Below, piece by piece: positions 1 through 5,225 of a stretch of 5,225 nucleotides of DNA (the first letter of the stretch is position 1; every line of letters starts with the position of its first letter). The notes under the pieces were generated by a model. It made no database searches, was not told where the DNA came from, and worked only from the letters and a program-made list of their open reading frames with translations. The stretch is from Elusimicrobiota bacterium. GTDB lineage: Bacteria; Elusimicrobiota; Elusimicrobia; JACQJN01. The DNA is taken from NCBI GenBank assembly GCA_016205045.1, contig JACQJM010000213.1, positions 1 to 5,225 on the forward strand, written 5' to 3'. The position numbers and the translations under genes were made by a program.

Positions 1-37
1 ATCCCGGGCCACCCCGCCTGACCCTGAACCCCGGTAG

Positions 38-267
38 CGAAAATTTCAAGTCCTGCCCAGGGGTGACTGTGGGACCCGATTAAGATCGGGGAGTGCCGGT
101 TCAGAATGTTGTTAGGGTCCGGCCTTCGGTTCCAGCCCCTCGGTCCCGCAACGAAAGGTGAACGGTGGACCACATCTCGCTACCCTAGCAGGGGATGGGT
201 GGAGTGAGGGAAGCCGAGGGGCGAACCGGGAGGCAGGACCCCTGGGCAAAATACCCTGAAATTTTCG
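38..267 (+). ncRNA. Candidate structured leader RNA or palindromic element, unrecognised class
   Basis: This noncoding stretch shows nested complementarity. Bases 38-48 pair perfectly with 257-267 (11 pairs, AT-rich). After an asymmetric internal loop (49-53 against 249-256), 54-64 pair perfectly with 238-248 (11 pairs, GC-rich). Inside lie a 6-pair hairpin (75-80 with 85-90, loop TAAG) and a long arm: 122-126 with 229-234, 127-132 with 223-228, a two-base bulge, 135-143 with 214-222 (9 pairs), then 144-147 with 208-211. An apical stem of 170-176 with 194-202 is possible. The nested, collinear order argues against chance. A T-G wobble at 126/229 weakly favours the + strand as the transcript. 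Position just upstream of the operon suggests a leader, but an independent small RNA or a dispersed palindromic repeat are equally open. I found no match to tRNA, tmRNA, RNase P, SRP, or cobalamin, TPP, FMN or T-box signatures. The pairing is seen; the function is inference. Confidence 0.4.
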
Positions 268-282
268 GCACACCCTTTGCCC
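244..282. repeat. 7-bp inverted repeat overlapping the long-range stem
   Basis: GGGCAAA at 244-250 is perfectly complementary to TTTGCCC at 276-282, with a 25-base spacer. The left arm shares bases 244-248 with the stem that pairs 54-64 to 238-248, so in RNA the two pairings exclude each other. There is no T-run after 282, so this is not an intrinsic terminator. It could be an alternative RNA fold or a protein-binding inverted repeat. Confidence 0.35.
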
Positions 283-283
283 T

Positions 284-312
284 TGCTCGTCTTGCGCAGG
301 ACATAGTATTAT
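284..312 (+). promoter_or_regulatory. Weak candidate promoter directly before the first gene
   Basis: TATTAT at 307-312 matches the sigma-70 -10 consensus at five of six positions. It sits 17 bases after TTGCTC (284-289), which keeps only the TTG of a -35 box. Transcription would begin about seven bases further on, practically at the ATG at 320, giving a leaderless mRNA; this would suit the absence of a clear Shine-Dalgarno sequence there. It competes with the view that transcription starts further upstream and passes through the structured region. Matches this weak occur often by chance. Confidence 0.15.
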
Positions 313-319
313 CAGTGGA

Positions 320-1024
320 ATGCAAGTTGCGATCTTATCGGGAGGGTTGGCCACGCGGTTGCGGCCCCTTTCTAACAAAGTTGCCAAGGCGATGGTTGAG
401 GTCGGAGGAAAACCATTTCTGGAGCACCAAATACAGCTTTTGGCGCGCCACGGAATCAAGGAATTTATTTTATGTCTGGGTCATTTGGCTTCGTCCATCC
501 AGGATCACTTTAAAGATGGGAAATCCTGGGGGGTTCGCATTCAGTACAGCGAAGACGGGGCCGAGCTTTTGGGCACGGCCGGCGCCCTAAAGAAGGCCGA
601 GGCGTTGCTGGGGAAGACATTCTTCGTCTTAGATGGGGATGCCTACTTGCCTCTGGATTATAGAGAGCTGTGGGCTATTTTTGGGTCAAAGAAAGAATCG
701 GCTTTGATGGTAGTCTATAAGAACCACGATCAATATGATCGTAGCAATGTGATGGTGGATAACGGAAGGGTGAACGCGTATGATCGGTCCCGGAAAGCGC
801 CGGCCATGGTGTATATCCATGCGGGGCTCAGCCTTTTGCGCAGAGAGGCTCTATCCTTGATCCCATCCGATAGGCCTTCTTCTCAGGACCAATTATGGTC
901 TCAACTGATTTCCCGCCGGGAACTTTTATCGTTCGAAACCTCCCAGCGTTTTTACGAGATCGGCTCGCTGGAGGGGTTGGAGGAGTTTCGACAGCTCATG
1001 GAAAAAAACGGGAGAACCGGATGA
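320..1024 (+). CDS. hddC: HddC-like sugar-1-phosphate nucleotidyltransferase
   Basis: A 234-residue NTP_transferase (GT-A-like Rossmann) enzyme, expected to join a nucleotide to a sugar 1-phosphate in the cytoplasm. The N-terminal signature LSGGLATRLRPLS (residues 6-18) is the phosphate-binding loop, followed by a conserved lysine (K23) and the GGKPF segment. LLGTAGAL at 83-90 and DGD at 105-107 (metal-binding aspartate D107) complete the core; EIGS near 213-216 matches the usual C-terminal 'IGTPE' region. Length is typical of short HddC/RmlA-like proteins lacking a left-handed beta-helix domain. The start at 320 gives a normal family N-terminus; an in-frame stop at 257 limits extension and no good ribosome site is visible (only GTGGA just before the ATG). 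The stop overlaps the next start by 4 bp (ATGA). Specificity for D-glycero-alpha-D-manno-heptose 1-phosphate and GTP is inferred from the coupled kinase; other sugar phosphates are possible. Confidence 0.9.
   Translation: MQVAILSGGLATRLRPLSNKVAKAMVEVGGKPFLEHQIQLLARHGIKEFILCLGHLASSIQDHFKDGKSWGVRIQYSEDGAELLGTAGALKKAEALLGKTFFVLDGDAYLPLDYRELWAIFGSKKESALMVVYKNHDQYDRSNVMVDNGRVNAYDRSRKAPAMVYIHAGLSLLRREALSLIPSDRPSSQDQLWSQLISRRELLSFETSQRFYEIGSLEGLEEFRQLMEKNGRTG
1011..1014 (+). promoter_or_regulatory. Ribosome binding site for the sugar kinase
   Basis: GGAG lies six bases before the ATG at 1021, inside the 3' end of the nucleotidyltransferase gene. It supports 1021 as the kinase start rather than the in-frame ATG at 895, whose extra 42 codons only re-read the upstream gene in another frame. 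Confidence 0.65.
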
Positions 1025-2010
1025 TCGTTGTTCGCGCTCCCTTGCGTATTCCCCTGGGTGGCGGGGGAACCGATTTTCCTTCGTTTTACACCAAGCATGG
1101 GGGATTTCTCATCAGCATGGCGATCAATAAATATGTACACGTCATTCTGAATCGCTCCCCTGTGGATAAAATGATCCGCTTGAGGTACGCGCAATCGGAG
1201 GTCGTCACGAAGCTTGACGAAATACAGCATACGGTGTTCCGGGAAACCCTGAGATCGGCGGGGATCAATAATAGCGTAGAGATTGTCAGCTTGTCCGACG
1301 CGGCTCCTGGGACGGGGCTCGGCTCTTCGGGAAGCTTCACGGTCGCCCTGCTTTATGCTCTTCACCGATTCAGAAAACAGACCCCCGATCCCTATTCTTT
1401 GGCTGAAGAAGCATACGAAATAGAGTCCGCTCGGGCGGGATTGCCTGTGGGCAAGCAAGATCAGTATATGGCGGCTTTTGGCGGAGTGTCCTGTATTGAC
1501 TTTGAGCCTTCCGGAAAAATAACGGTCAGCGCGTTGAAGTTGGACCCGCGCCATTTAGAGGAACTCGCCTCTTACCTGCTTCTATTTTATACCAACATTC
1601 AGAGAAAAAGCTTCAGCATTGCCTTGCAACAGGATAAGGATACGGAACGGGGGAGCAAAACGGTCATAGACAGTCTGCAGAACACAAAACGGATTGGATG
1701 GGAAATTAAAAAATCCCTGGAACAGCGGCAGTTTGAGCGCATAGGCGAATTGATGCATGAGCATTGGGAAAATAAGAAAAAGCGCTCCAATGAAATGTCG
1801 ACCTCATCCATTGATGAGTGGTACCAGATCGCTCGCAATAACGGGGCGATCGGGGGCAAACTGATCGGTTCTGGAGGAGGAGGATTCCTTTTGCTCTGCT
1901 GCCCACCCGAGGCGAGGAACAAGGTTCGAGGGGCGCTGGCTAAGGAAGGCCTGTTAGAAATGGATTATGCCGTGGACAAAGAGGGAGCAAAGGTCCTCAT
2001 TGATGATTAG
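1021..2010 (+). CDS. hddA: GHMP-family sugar kinase, HddA-like heptose-7-phosphate kinase
   Basis: A 329-residue GHMP kinase expected to phosphorylate the anomeric position of a sugar phosphate with ATP. The N-terminal motif APLRIPLGGGGTDFPSFY (residues 6-23) is characteristic of the HddA/fucokinase-like branch, where GGGTD replaces the galactokinase 'GEHTD'. The ATP-binding glycine loop PGTGLGSSGS is at 96-105, GKQDQY with the conserved aspartate D147 at 144-149, and the third GHMP motif GGKLIGSGGGGF at 278-289. Length fits the family (about 330-350). The start at 1021 is chosen because the protein then begins at the family N-terminus, overlaps the preceding stop by 4 bp and has GGAG six bases upstream. 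Coupling to an HddC-like gene supports a role making D-glycero-alpha-D-manno-heptose 1,7-bisphosphate for GDP-heptose. The family assignment is firm; the exact substrate is inferred, and fucose-like or other sugars cannot be excluded. Confidence 0.92.
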   Translation: MIVVRAPLRIPLGGGGTDFPSFYTKHGGFLISMAINKYVHVILNRSPVDKMIRLRYAQSEVVTKLDEIQHTVFRETLRSAGINNSVEIVSLSDAAPGTGLGSSGSFTVALLYALHRFRKQTPDPYSLAEEAYEIESARAGLPVGKQDQYMAAFGGVSCIDFEPSGKITVSALKLDPRHLEELASYLLLFYTNIQRKSFSIALQQDKDTERGSKTVIDSLQNTKRIGWEIKKSLEQRQFERIGELMHEHWENKKKRSNEMSTSSIDEWYQIARNNGAIGGKLIGSGGGGFLLLCCPPEARNKVRGALAKEGLLEMDYAVDKEGAKVLIDD

Positions 2011-2067
2011 AACCCATCCGAAAATCTCATTCCGGCCTAATTTCCCTGCCAGTTCTGATGCGGCGGC

Positions 2068-3243
2068 ATGCGGATAGCCATTGATGTCAACGGCGTCACC
2101 GAAACAAGTGGCCTGGGAAATTACATCAAGCTGCTTGTGTCGAACCTGGCCGCCCTTGACCACAAGAACGAATACCTTCTTTATCAACACCAGTGGCGGC
2201 CGCACAGCCACAAGGATCTTGAAGGAATTCTCCCCCGCCAGTCTAATTTTAAGCTCCTCTCCCATCGACTGCCCAATCTGATTTCCCTTTATTCCGAGTA
2301 CACCCTGGGCATTCCTCTGGTGGAGCTTTTTCTTCGAAACTATGGCATTGACGTCTATCACGGCCCCTCCAATATCGTACCCAGATTCAAAACCATCAAA
2401 TCGGTTGTAACCATCCACCACTACACCTCGGTGGCCGATCGGCTGTTTCAACAGGACCCGCGTCATTTTAGAGAAAATCTGTATTTTGATTTCACGGAAA
2501 AAGCCGCCCAATCGGCGACACACATTATCACGGTCTCGGAACACACCAAAAGAAGTCTCATTCAGGAATTGAGCGTCTCCTCCCAAAAGATTTCGGTGGT
2601 GTATCCGGGAGGGCCTCTTCCCGCTTGTAAAAAAATCGAGCACCCTGTTCTGCCGCCTGCCTTGGCCGCGAAACTTTCCGGCAAATTCATTCTCTTTTGC
2701 GGCCCGCTGAATGCCAGAAAAAATCTGCCTGTATTGCTGGAAGCCTTTTCTTCCATAAAAGAAAAATTGAGCGCGCATAAGATTGCCATAACCACCCACC
2801 CCTCTTCTTCTTACCGCCAAGCTATTTCGTCGCTCGCGGAAAAGCTTTCTCTGTCCTCAAGACTCGTATTTTTGGGAGATGTTTCTAATCAGGAGATGGC
2901 TCTCCTTTACAACAAGGCCGAGTGTCTCGTGTATTCCTCTCTCTCTGAGGGCTTCGGCTCCCCTCCTCTGGAGGCCATGGCTTGTGGCTGCCCGGTCCTC
3001 TGTTCCAACGTGACCGCCATCCCGGAGGTGGTGGGGGATGCTGCGTTTCTCGTCAGCCCCACGGACAAAGAGGCTCTGGCCGCAGCTCTGCTGAAAATAA
3101 CTACGGACCCCGTCTTACGGCGCGATCTTGTGGCCAAGGGGCTGAAACGGGTTAAAAAGTTCTCCTGGCCGGGGATGACCAAGGATACCCTTGAGCTTTA
3201 CAAGAACATCGCAGATCTTTCAGAGAATAGGGGTGCGGAATGA
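2068..3243 (+). CDS. Glycosyltransferase family 4 (GT-B fold)
   Basis: A 391-residue retaining glycosyltransferase that would move a sugar from a nucleotide-sugar donor to a membrane-linked or soluble glycan acceptor. The N-terminus MRIAIDV followed by SGLGNY (14-19) is the first beta strand and acceptor/donor loop of GT-B enzymes. GPLNARKN (212-219) carries the conserved basic residues contacting donor phosphate. EGFGSPPLE (294-302) is the EX7E motif with E294 and E302, followed by AMACGCPV. No membrane segment or signal peptide is evident. The start is secure: an in-frame stop (2056-2058) sits just three codons upstream. Unlike its neighbours it follows a 57-base gap, lacks a recognisable Shine-Dalgarno sequence, and its ATG lies in a small possible hairpin (2058-2061 with 2066-2069). 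Its first half is C-rich on the coding strand where neighbours are G-rich, which may point to a separate origin. Linkage and donor cannot be read from sequence. Confidence 0.93.
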   Translation: MRIAIDVNGVTETSGLGNYIKLLVSNLAALDHKNEYLLYQHQWRPHSHKDLEGILPRQSNFKLLSHRLPNLISLYSEYTLGIPLVELFLRNYGIDVYHGPSNIVPRFKTIKSVVTIHHYTSVADRLFQQDPRHFRENLYFDFTEKAAQSATHIITVSEHTKRSLIQELSVSSQKISVVYPGGPLPACKKIEHPVLPPALAAKLSGKFILFCGPLNARKNLPVLLEAFSSIKEKLSAHKIAITTHPSSSYRQAISSLAEKLSLSSRLVFLGDVSNQEMALLYNKAECLVYSSLSEGFGSPPLEAMACGCPVLCSNVTAIPEVVGDAAFLVSPTDKEALAAALLKITTDPVLRRDLVAKGLKRVKKFSWPGMTKDTLELYKNIADLSENRGAE

Positions 3244-4235
3244 GACCCTTGGTTTCAGTCATCATCAATAATTTTAATTATGGGCGGTTCCTGGGACAGG
3301 CCATCCGCAGCGTGTTAAACCAGGATTATCCTGCGGAGAGCATCGAGTTGATCGTGGTGGATGACGGGTCTACCGATGATTCCCCAGCCGTGATCGAATC
3401 TTTTGGAAAAAGCCTTCGCGCGGTGTTTCAAGAACACCAGGGGCAGGCCATGGCGCTCAACCGGGGCCTGGAAATAGCTCGAGGAGGGATGGTCTGCTTT
3501 TTGGACTCGGACGACTGGTGGCATCGTGAAAAAATAGAACAGGTGATGGGCCGGTTTTCTCAAGACCGCTCCTTAGGCATGGTGCAGCATCGGATGCAAG
3601 AAGTAAATCAAGAAGGAAAGCCGCGTCCCCACCCATTTCCCACTGTTTCTCCAACCTATCACTTGGCAGATTTTTTAAAGGGAAAAACTTTTTTTACGGG
3701 CACCAGCGGCCTGAGTTTCACGGCAGAGGCGATTCGTAAGCTCCTGCCTATTCCTGCAGAGCTTTTTTTCTGTGCGGACGAGTATCTCTACACGCATATT
3801 CTTTTTGTGGCTTCGGTGGGAAATCTGGATGAGGTGCTGGGATTTCGGCGGGTTCACGGACAGAATCAGTACGCTCGCCTCCACCTTCACCCGGGGCGAC
3901 TGGAAAACCATCTGAAGGTGCGCCGGATTTTGCACCGAGAGCTGGACCTCCGACTTAAAAAACAAGGAGTTTCTCTTTCGCCGGAGACGGCTCGATCTGC
4001 GCGAGTAGAAGAGCTTCAAGAAGAGCTTTTGCTTCACCGCTATCGAGGGGAGTGGGAGGAGGCATTTCGGTGCCTGCGGCAGATTCGAGAGATGCTTTCG
4101 GGTGGATACAAGCTTTTTAAGTCCACCACCCTTCTCTTGGCGATTTTTTCTCCCTGGATGTATGTGAAGCTTTATGGAGGATATTCAAGGTTGTCCTGGT
4201 TGGCCACCCTAAGAAGGAAGGCTCTTCCGGAATGA
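3240..4235 (+). CDS. Glycosyltransferase family 2 (GT-A fold)
   Basis: A 331-residue inverting-type glycosyltransferase. The N-terminal half shows the family-2 core: VSVIINNFNYGRFL (5-18), SVLNQDYP (24-31), IVVDDGSTDDS (38-48) with the nucleotide-binding aspartates, and the metal-binding FLDSDDWW (87-94) containing the DXD-type D89-S90-D91. The region after about residue 215 is predicted mainly helical and charged (many Glu, Arg and Leu). It ends with a hydrophobic stretch around TTLLLAIFSPWMYVKLY (near 295-311) that could touch the membrane but is short for a secure transmembrane helix. The start overlaps the previous stop by 4 bp; AGGGG at 3229-3233, six bases before the ATG, may serve as ribosome site. 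It is expected to act at the cytoplasmic face on a lipid-linked glycan with the upstream family-4 enzyme. Sugar donor and linkage are unknown. Confidence 0.93.
   Translation: MRPLVSVIINNFNYGRFLGQAIRSVLNQDYPAESIELIVVDDGSTDDSPAVIESFGKSLRAVFQEHQGQAMALNRGLEIARGGMVCFLDSDDWWHREKIEQVMGRFSQDRSLGMVQHRMQEVNQEGKPRPHPFPTVSPTYHLADFLKGKTFFTGTSGLSFTAEAIRKLLPIPAELFFCADEYLYTHILFVASVGNLDEVLGFRRVHGQNQYARLHLHPGRLENHLKVRRILHRELDLRLKKQGVSLSPETARSARVEELQEELLLHRYRGEWEEAFRCLRQIREMLSGGYKLFKSTTLLLAIFSPWMYVKLYGGYSRLSWLATLRRKALPE
4213..4221 (+). promoter_or_regulatory. Ribosome binding site for the methyltransferase
   Basis: The purine run GAAGGAAGG lies ten bases before the ATG at 4232 and sixteen before the second in-frame ATG at 4238. 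The spacing and the 4-bp overlap with the preceding stop favour 4232. Confidence 0.5.
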
Positions 4236-5221
4236 AAATGCCTAACCCGGTGATGAGTACGCGGTGCGCTGCTTGTGGGCAGAATGTTCCCGAAAACTTT
4301 CTGGAGGAACATTTTGACCGCCACGAAAGAAAGACTTATCGGCTTTATGAGTGTCCTTCCTGCGGGGTGGGTTTTTTTGAGCCGCGGACTCTCGTATCGG
4401 GAGAGTGGTACGAAAAAGCGTATCCCTTAAGAGTGGAGGAGCATCGCAGCTCCCCCGAAGATGATTGGCGGTTCAACACATTTTTGGAGGAAAAAATCCC
4501 GCGGGAGAGTTTATTGGACGTGGGGTGCGGAGAGGGTGGATTTTTAAAGATAGCACAGGAGCGGGGATTTCGTGGAACTGGGGTGGATTACGATGCCCGG
4601 GTTATCGCCGCGGCCCGGGAAAAGGGGCTGTCCGATGTCCACTGTTTGGATTGGGATGCGTTTTTGTCGCAAAATCGCTCCCGGTCCTATGACGCCATCA
4701 CCCTGTTTGACGTTTTGGAACATCAACCGGAGCCTGCTCGCTTCTTAAAAACCATCCATGACCTGCTGAAGCCCGGAGGTTATTTGGCGATTACGCTTCC
4801 CAATGCCCGAAGGCCCTTATGGTGGGGACGGGAGGAACACGACTATCCTCCCCACCATTTCACGCGCTGGACCCCGGAAGTGCTTTGTCGTTTTGTGGAA
4901 AAAGAAGGATTCCGCGTTGTGCGATGGGATGCTTCTTTTCTTCCGTTCTATTATCTGCGAGATCAATCCTATTTCTACTGGGTAGGGAAAATCCTGCCGC
5001 TGGCCAAGAAGCTTCTCTTCCCTCAGACTAAAAACTCGGCCTGCACCCTCAGCGAGATGTATGGAACGGAATCTGGGGGTTGGCTGAAGGATAAAGGGTT
5101 TCGGCAAAGAATTGTGAATGGGATCAAGAGGGGTTACGGAGTATGGGTGCGGGGAAGATTTGTAGGTGAATTCATGCGGACCCACCGCAACCTGCCCACA
5201 GATAGTCCCACCGATCGTTAA
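4232..5221 (+). CDS. Class I SAM-dependent methyltransferase with N-terminal zinc-ribbon-like region
   Basis: A 329-residue protein of the Methyltransf_23-like type common in polysaccharide clusters. Residues 12-15 (CAAC) and 41-44 (CPSC) form two CxxC pairs about 26 residues apart, which fits a structural zinc ribbon. The Rossmann core follows: LLDVGCGEGGFL (94-105) is SAM-binding motif I, GVDYD (117-121) supplies the acidic residue D119 that usually contacts the SAM ribose, DVLEH (160-164) is motif II, and LLKPGGYLAITLPN (178-191) motif III. PPHHFTRWT (206-214) after the core is a recurring element of this family. The C-terminus (from about 215) is aromatic-rich without a clear transmembrane helix. 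It probably O- or C-methylates a sugar of the glycan or its nucleotide-activated precursor; the position is not deducible. The start at 4232 overlaps the upstream stop; ATG codons at 4238 and 4253 are alternatives, and all retain both CxxC pairs. The gene ends four bases before the window edge. Confidence 0.92.
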   Translation: MKMPNPVMSTRCAACGQNVPENFLEEHFDRHERKTYRLYECPSCGVGFFEPRTLVSGEWYEKAYPLRVEEHRSSPEDDWRFNTFLEEKIPRESLLDVGCGEGGFLKIAQERGFRGTGVDYDARVIAAAREKGLSDVHCLDWDAFLSQNRSRSYDAITLFDVLEHQPEPARFLKTIHDLLKPGGYLAITLPNARRPLWWGREEHDYPPHHFTRWTPEVLCRFVEKEGFRVVRWDASFLPFYYLRDQSYFYWVGKILPLAKKLLFPQTKNSACTLSEMYGTESGGWLKDKGFRQRIVNGIKRGYGVWVRGRFVGEFMRTHRNLPTDSPTDR

Positions 5222-5225
5222 GCAG

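Noticed and set aside
33..115. Resemblance to 23S rRNA: GGTAGCGAAA at 33-42 and GGTTCAGAA at 98-106.
   Set aside because: Both are short conserved 23S words, but they lie about 55 bases apart here and hundreds of bases apart in real 23S rRNA, and the surrounding sequence does not follow the rRNA.
135..160. CCCGCAAC (145-152) near an AGCCCC segment, hinting at a cobalamin riboswitch.
   Set aside because: The order and spacing of the other conserved boxes (GGGAA, CCGGTG, GCCAGGAGAC) are missing on both strands.
112..590. Open frames on both strands over the leader (195-590 on +, 112-459 on -).
   Set aside because: Both run into the nucleotidyltransferase gene in the wrong frame, are rich in Pro, Arg and Cys without domain-like patterns, and lie over the strongly self-complementary DNA.
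895..1020. A 42-codon upstream extension of the kinase frame.
   Set aside because: These bases encode the conserved C-terminus of the nucleotidyltransferase in another frame. The kinase family N-terminus begins at 1021, where the ATGA overlap and GGAG site lie.
2011..2067. Possible terminator or promoter in the only intergenic gap of the operon.
   Set aside because: There is no GC-rich hairpin followed by a T-run and no acceptable -35/-10 pair in the 57 bases.
1954..2820. An 867-base open frame on the - strand, antisense to the family-4 glycosyltransferase gene.
   Set aside because: Its translation shows no recognisable domain, while the + strand frame has a clear GT-B N-terminus and EX7E motif. 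It is a shadow of a frame with few CTA, TTA and TCA codons.

Overview
The window holds a compact, one-directional (+ strand) cluster of five surface-polysaccharide genes, preceded by about 320 bases of noncoding DNA with unusually strong internal base-pairing potential. In order: a sugar-1-phosphate nucleotidyltransferase (320-1024, HddC-like), a GHMP-family sugar kinase (1021-2010, HddA-like), a GT-B fold family-4 glycosyltransferase (2068-3243), a GT-A fold family-2 glycosyltransferase (3240-4235), and a class I SAM-dependent methyltransferase with an N-terminal cysteine-pair (zinc-ribbon-like) region (4232-5221). Three of the four junctions are ATGA overlaps (stop of one gene inside the start of the next), so the genes are almost certainly co-transcribed and translationally coupled. 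The exception is the 57-base gap before the family-4 glycosyltransferase.

Working together (inference from families and order): the kinase and nucleotidyltransferase match the pair that converts D-glycero-D-manno-heptose 7-phosphate to the 1,7-bisphosphate and later charges the heptose 1-phosphate with GTP, giving GDP-heptose. The two glycosyltransferases would add this or other sugars to a growing lipid-linked glycan, and the methyltransferase would methylate a sugar. The isomerase (GmhA type) and phosphatase (GmhB type) needed to complete the route are not in the window and must lie elsewhere.

The organism cannot be named. Moderate GC content, ATG starts, tight overlaps and an HddA/HddC-type pair suggest a bacterium making heptose-containing LPS, S-layer glycan or capsule; many Gram-negative and uncultured environmental lineages would fit. 

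The most unexplained part is the leader. Segments at 38-64 and 238-267 are complementary over two 11-base blocks in nested order. A further near-continuous stem (122-147 with 208-234) lies inside them. This predicts a branched fold of about 230 nt that ends roughly 50 bases before the first start codon. It could be a structured leader RNA controlling the operon, a separate small RNA, or a palindromic repeat element. I do not recognise it as any known riboswitch or RNA class. No RNA genes of known type, insertion sequences, CRISPR arrays or convincing intrinsic terminators are visible.
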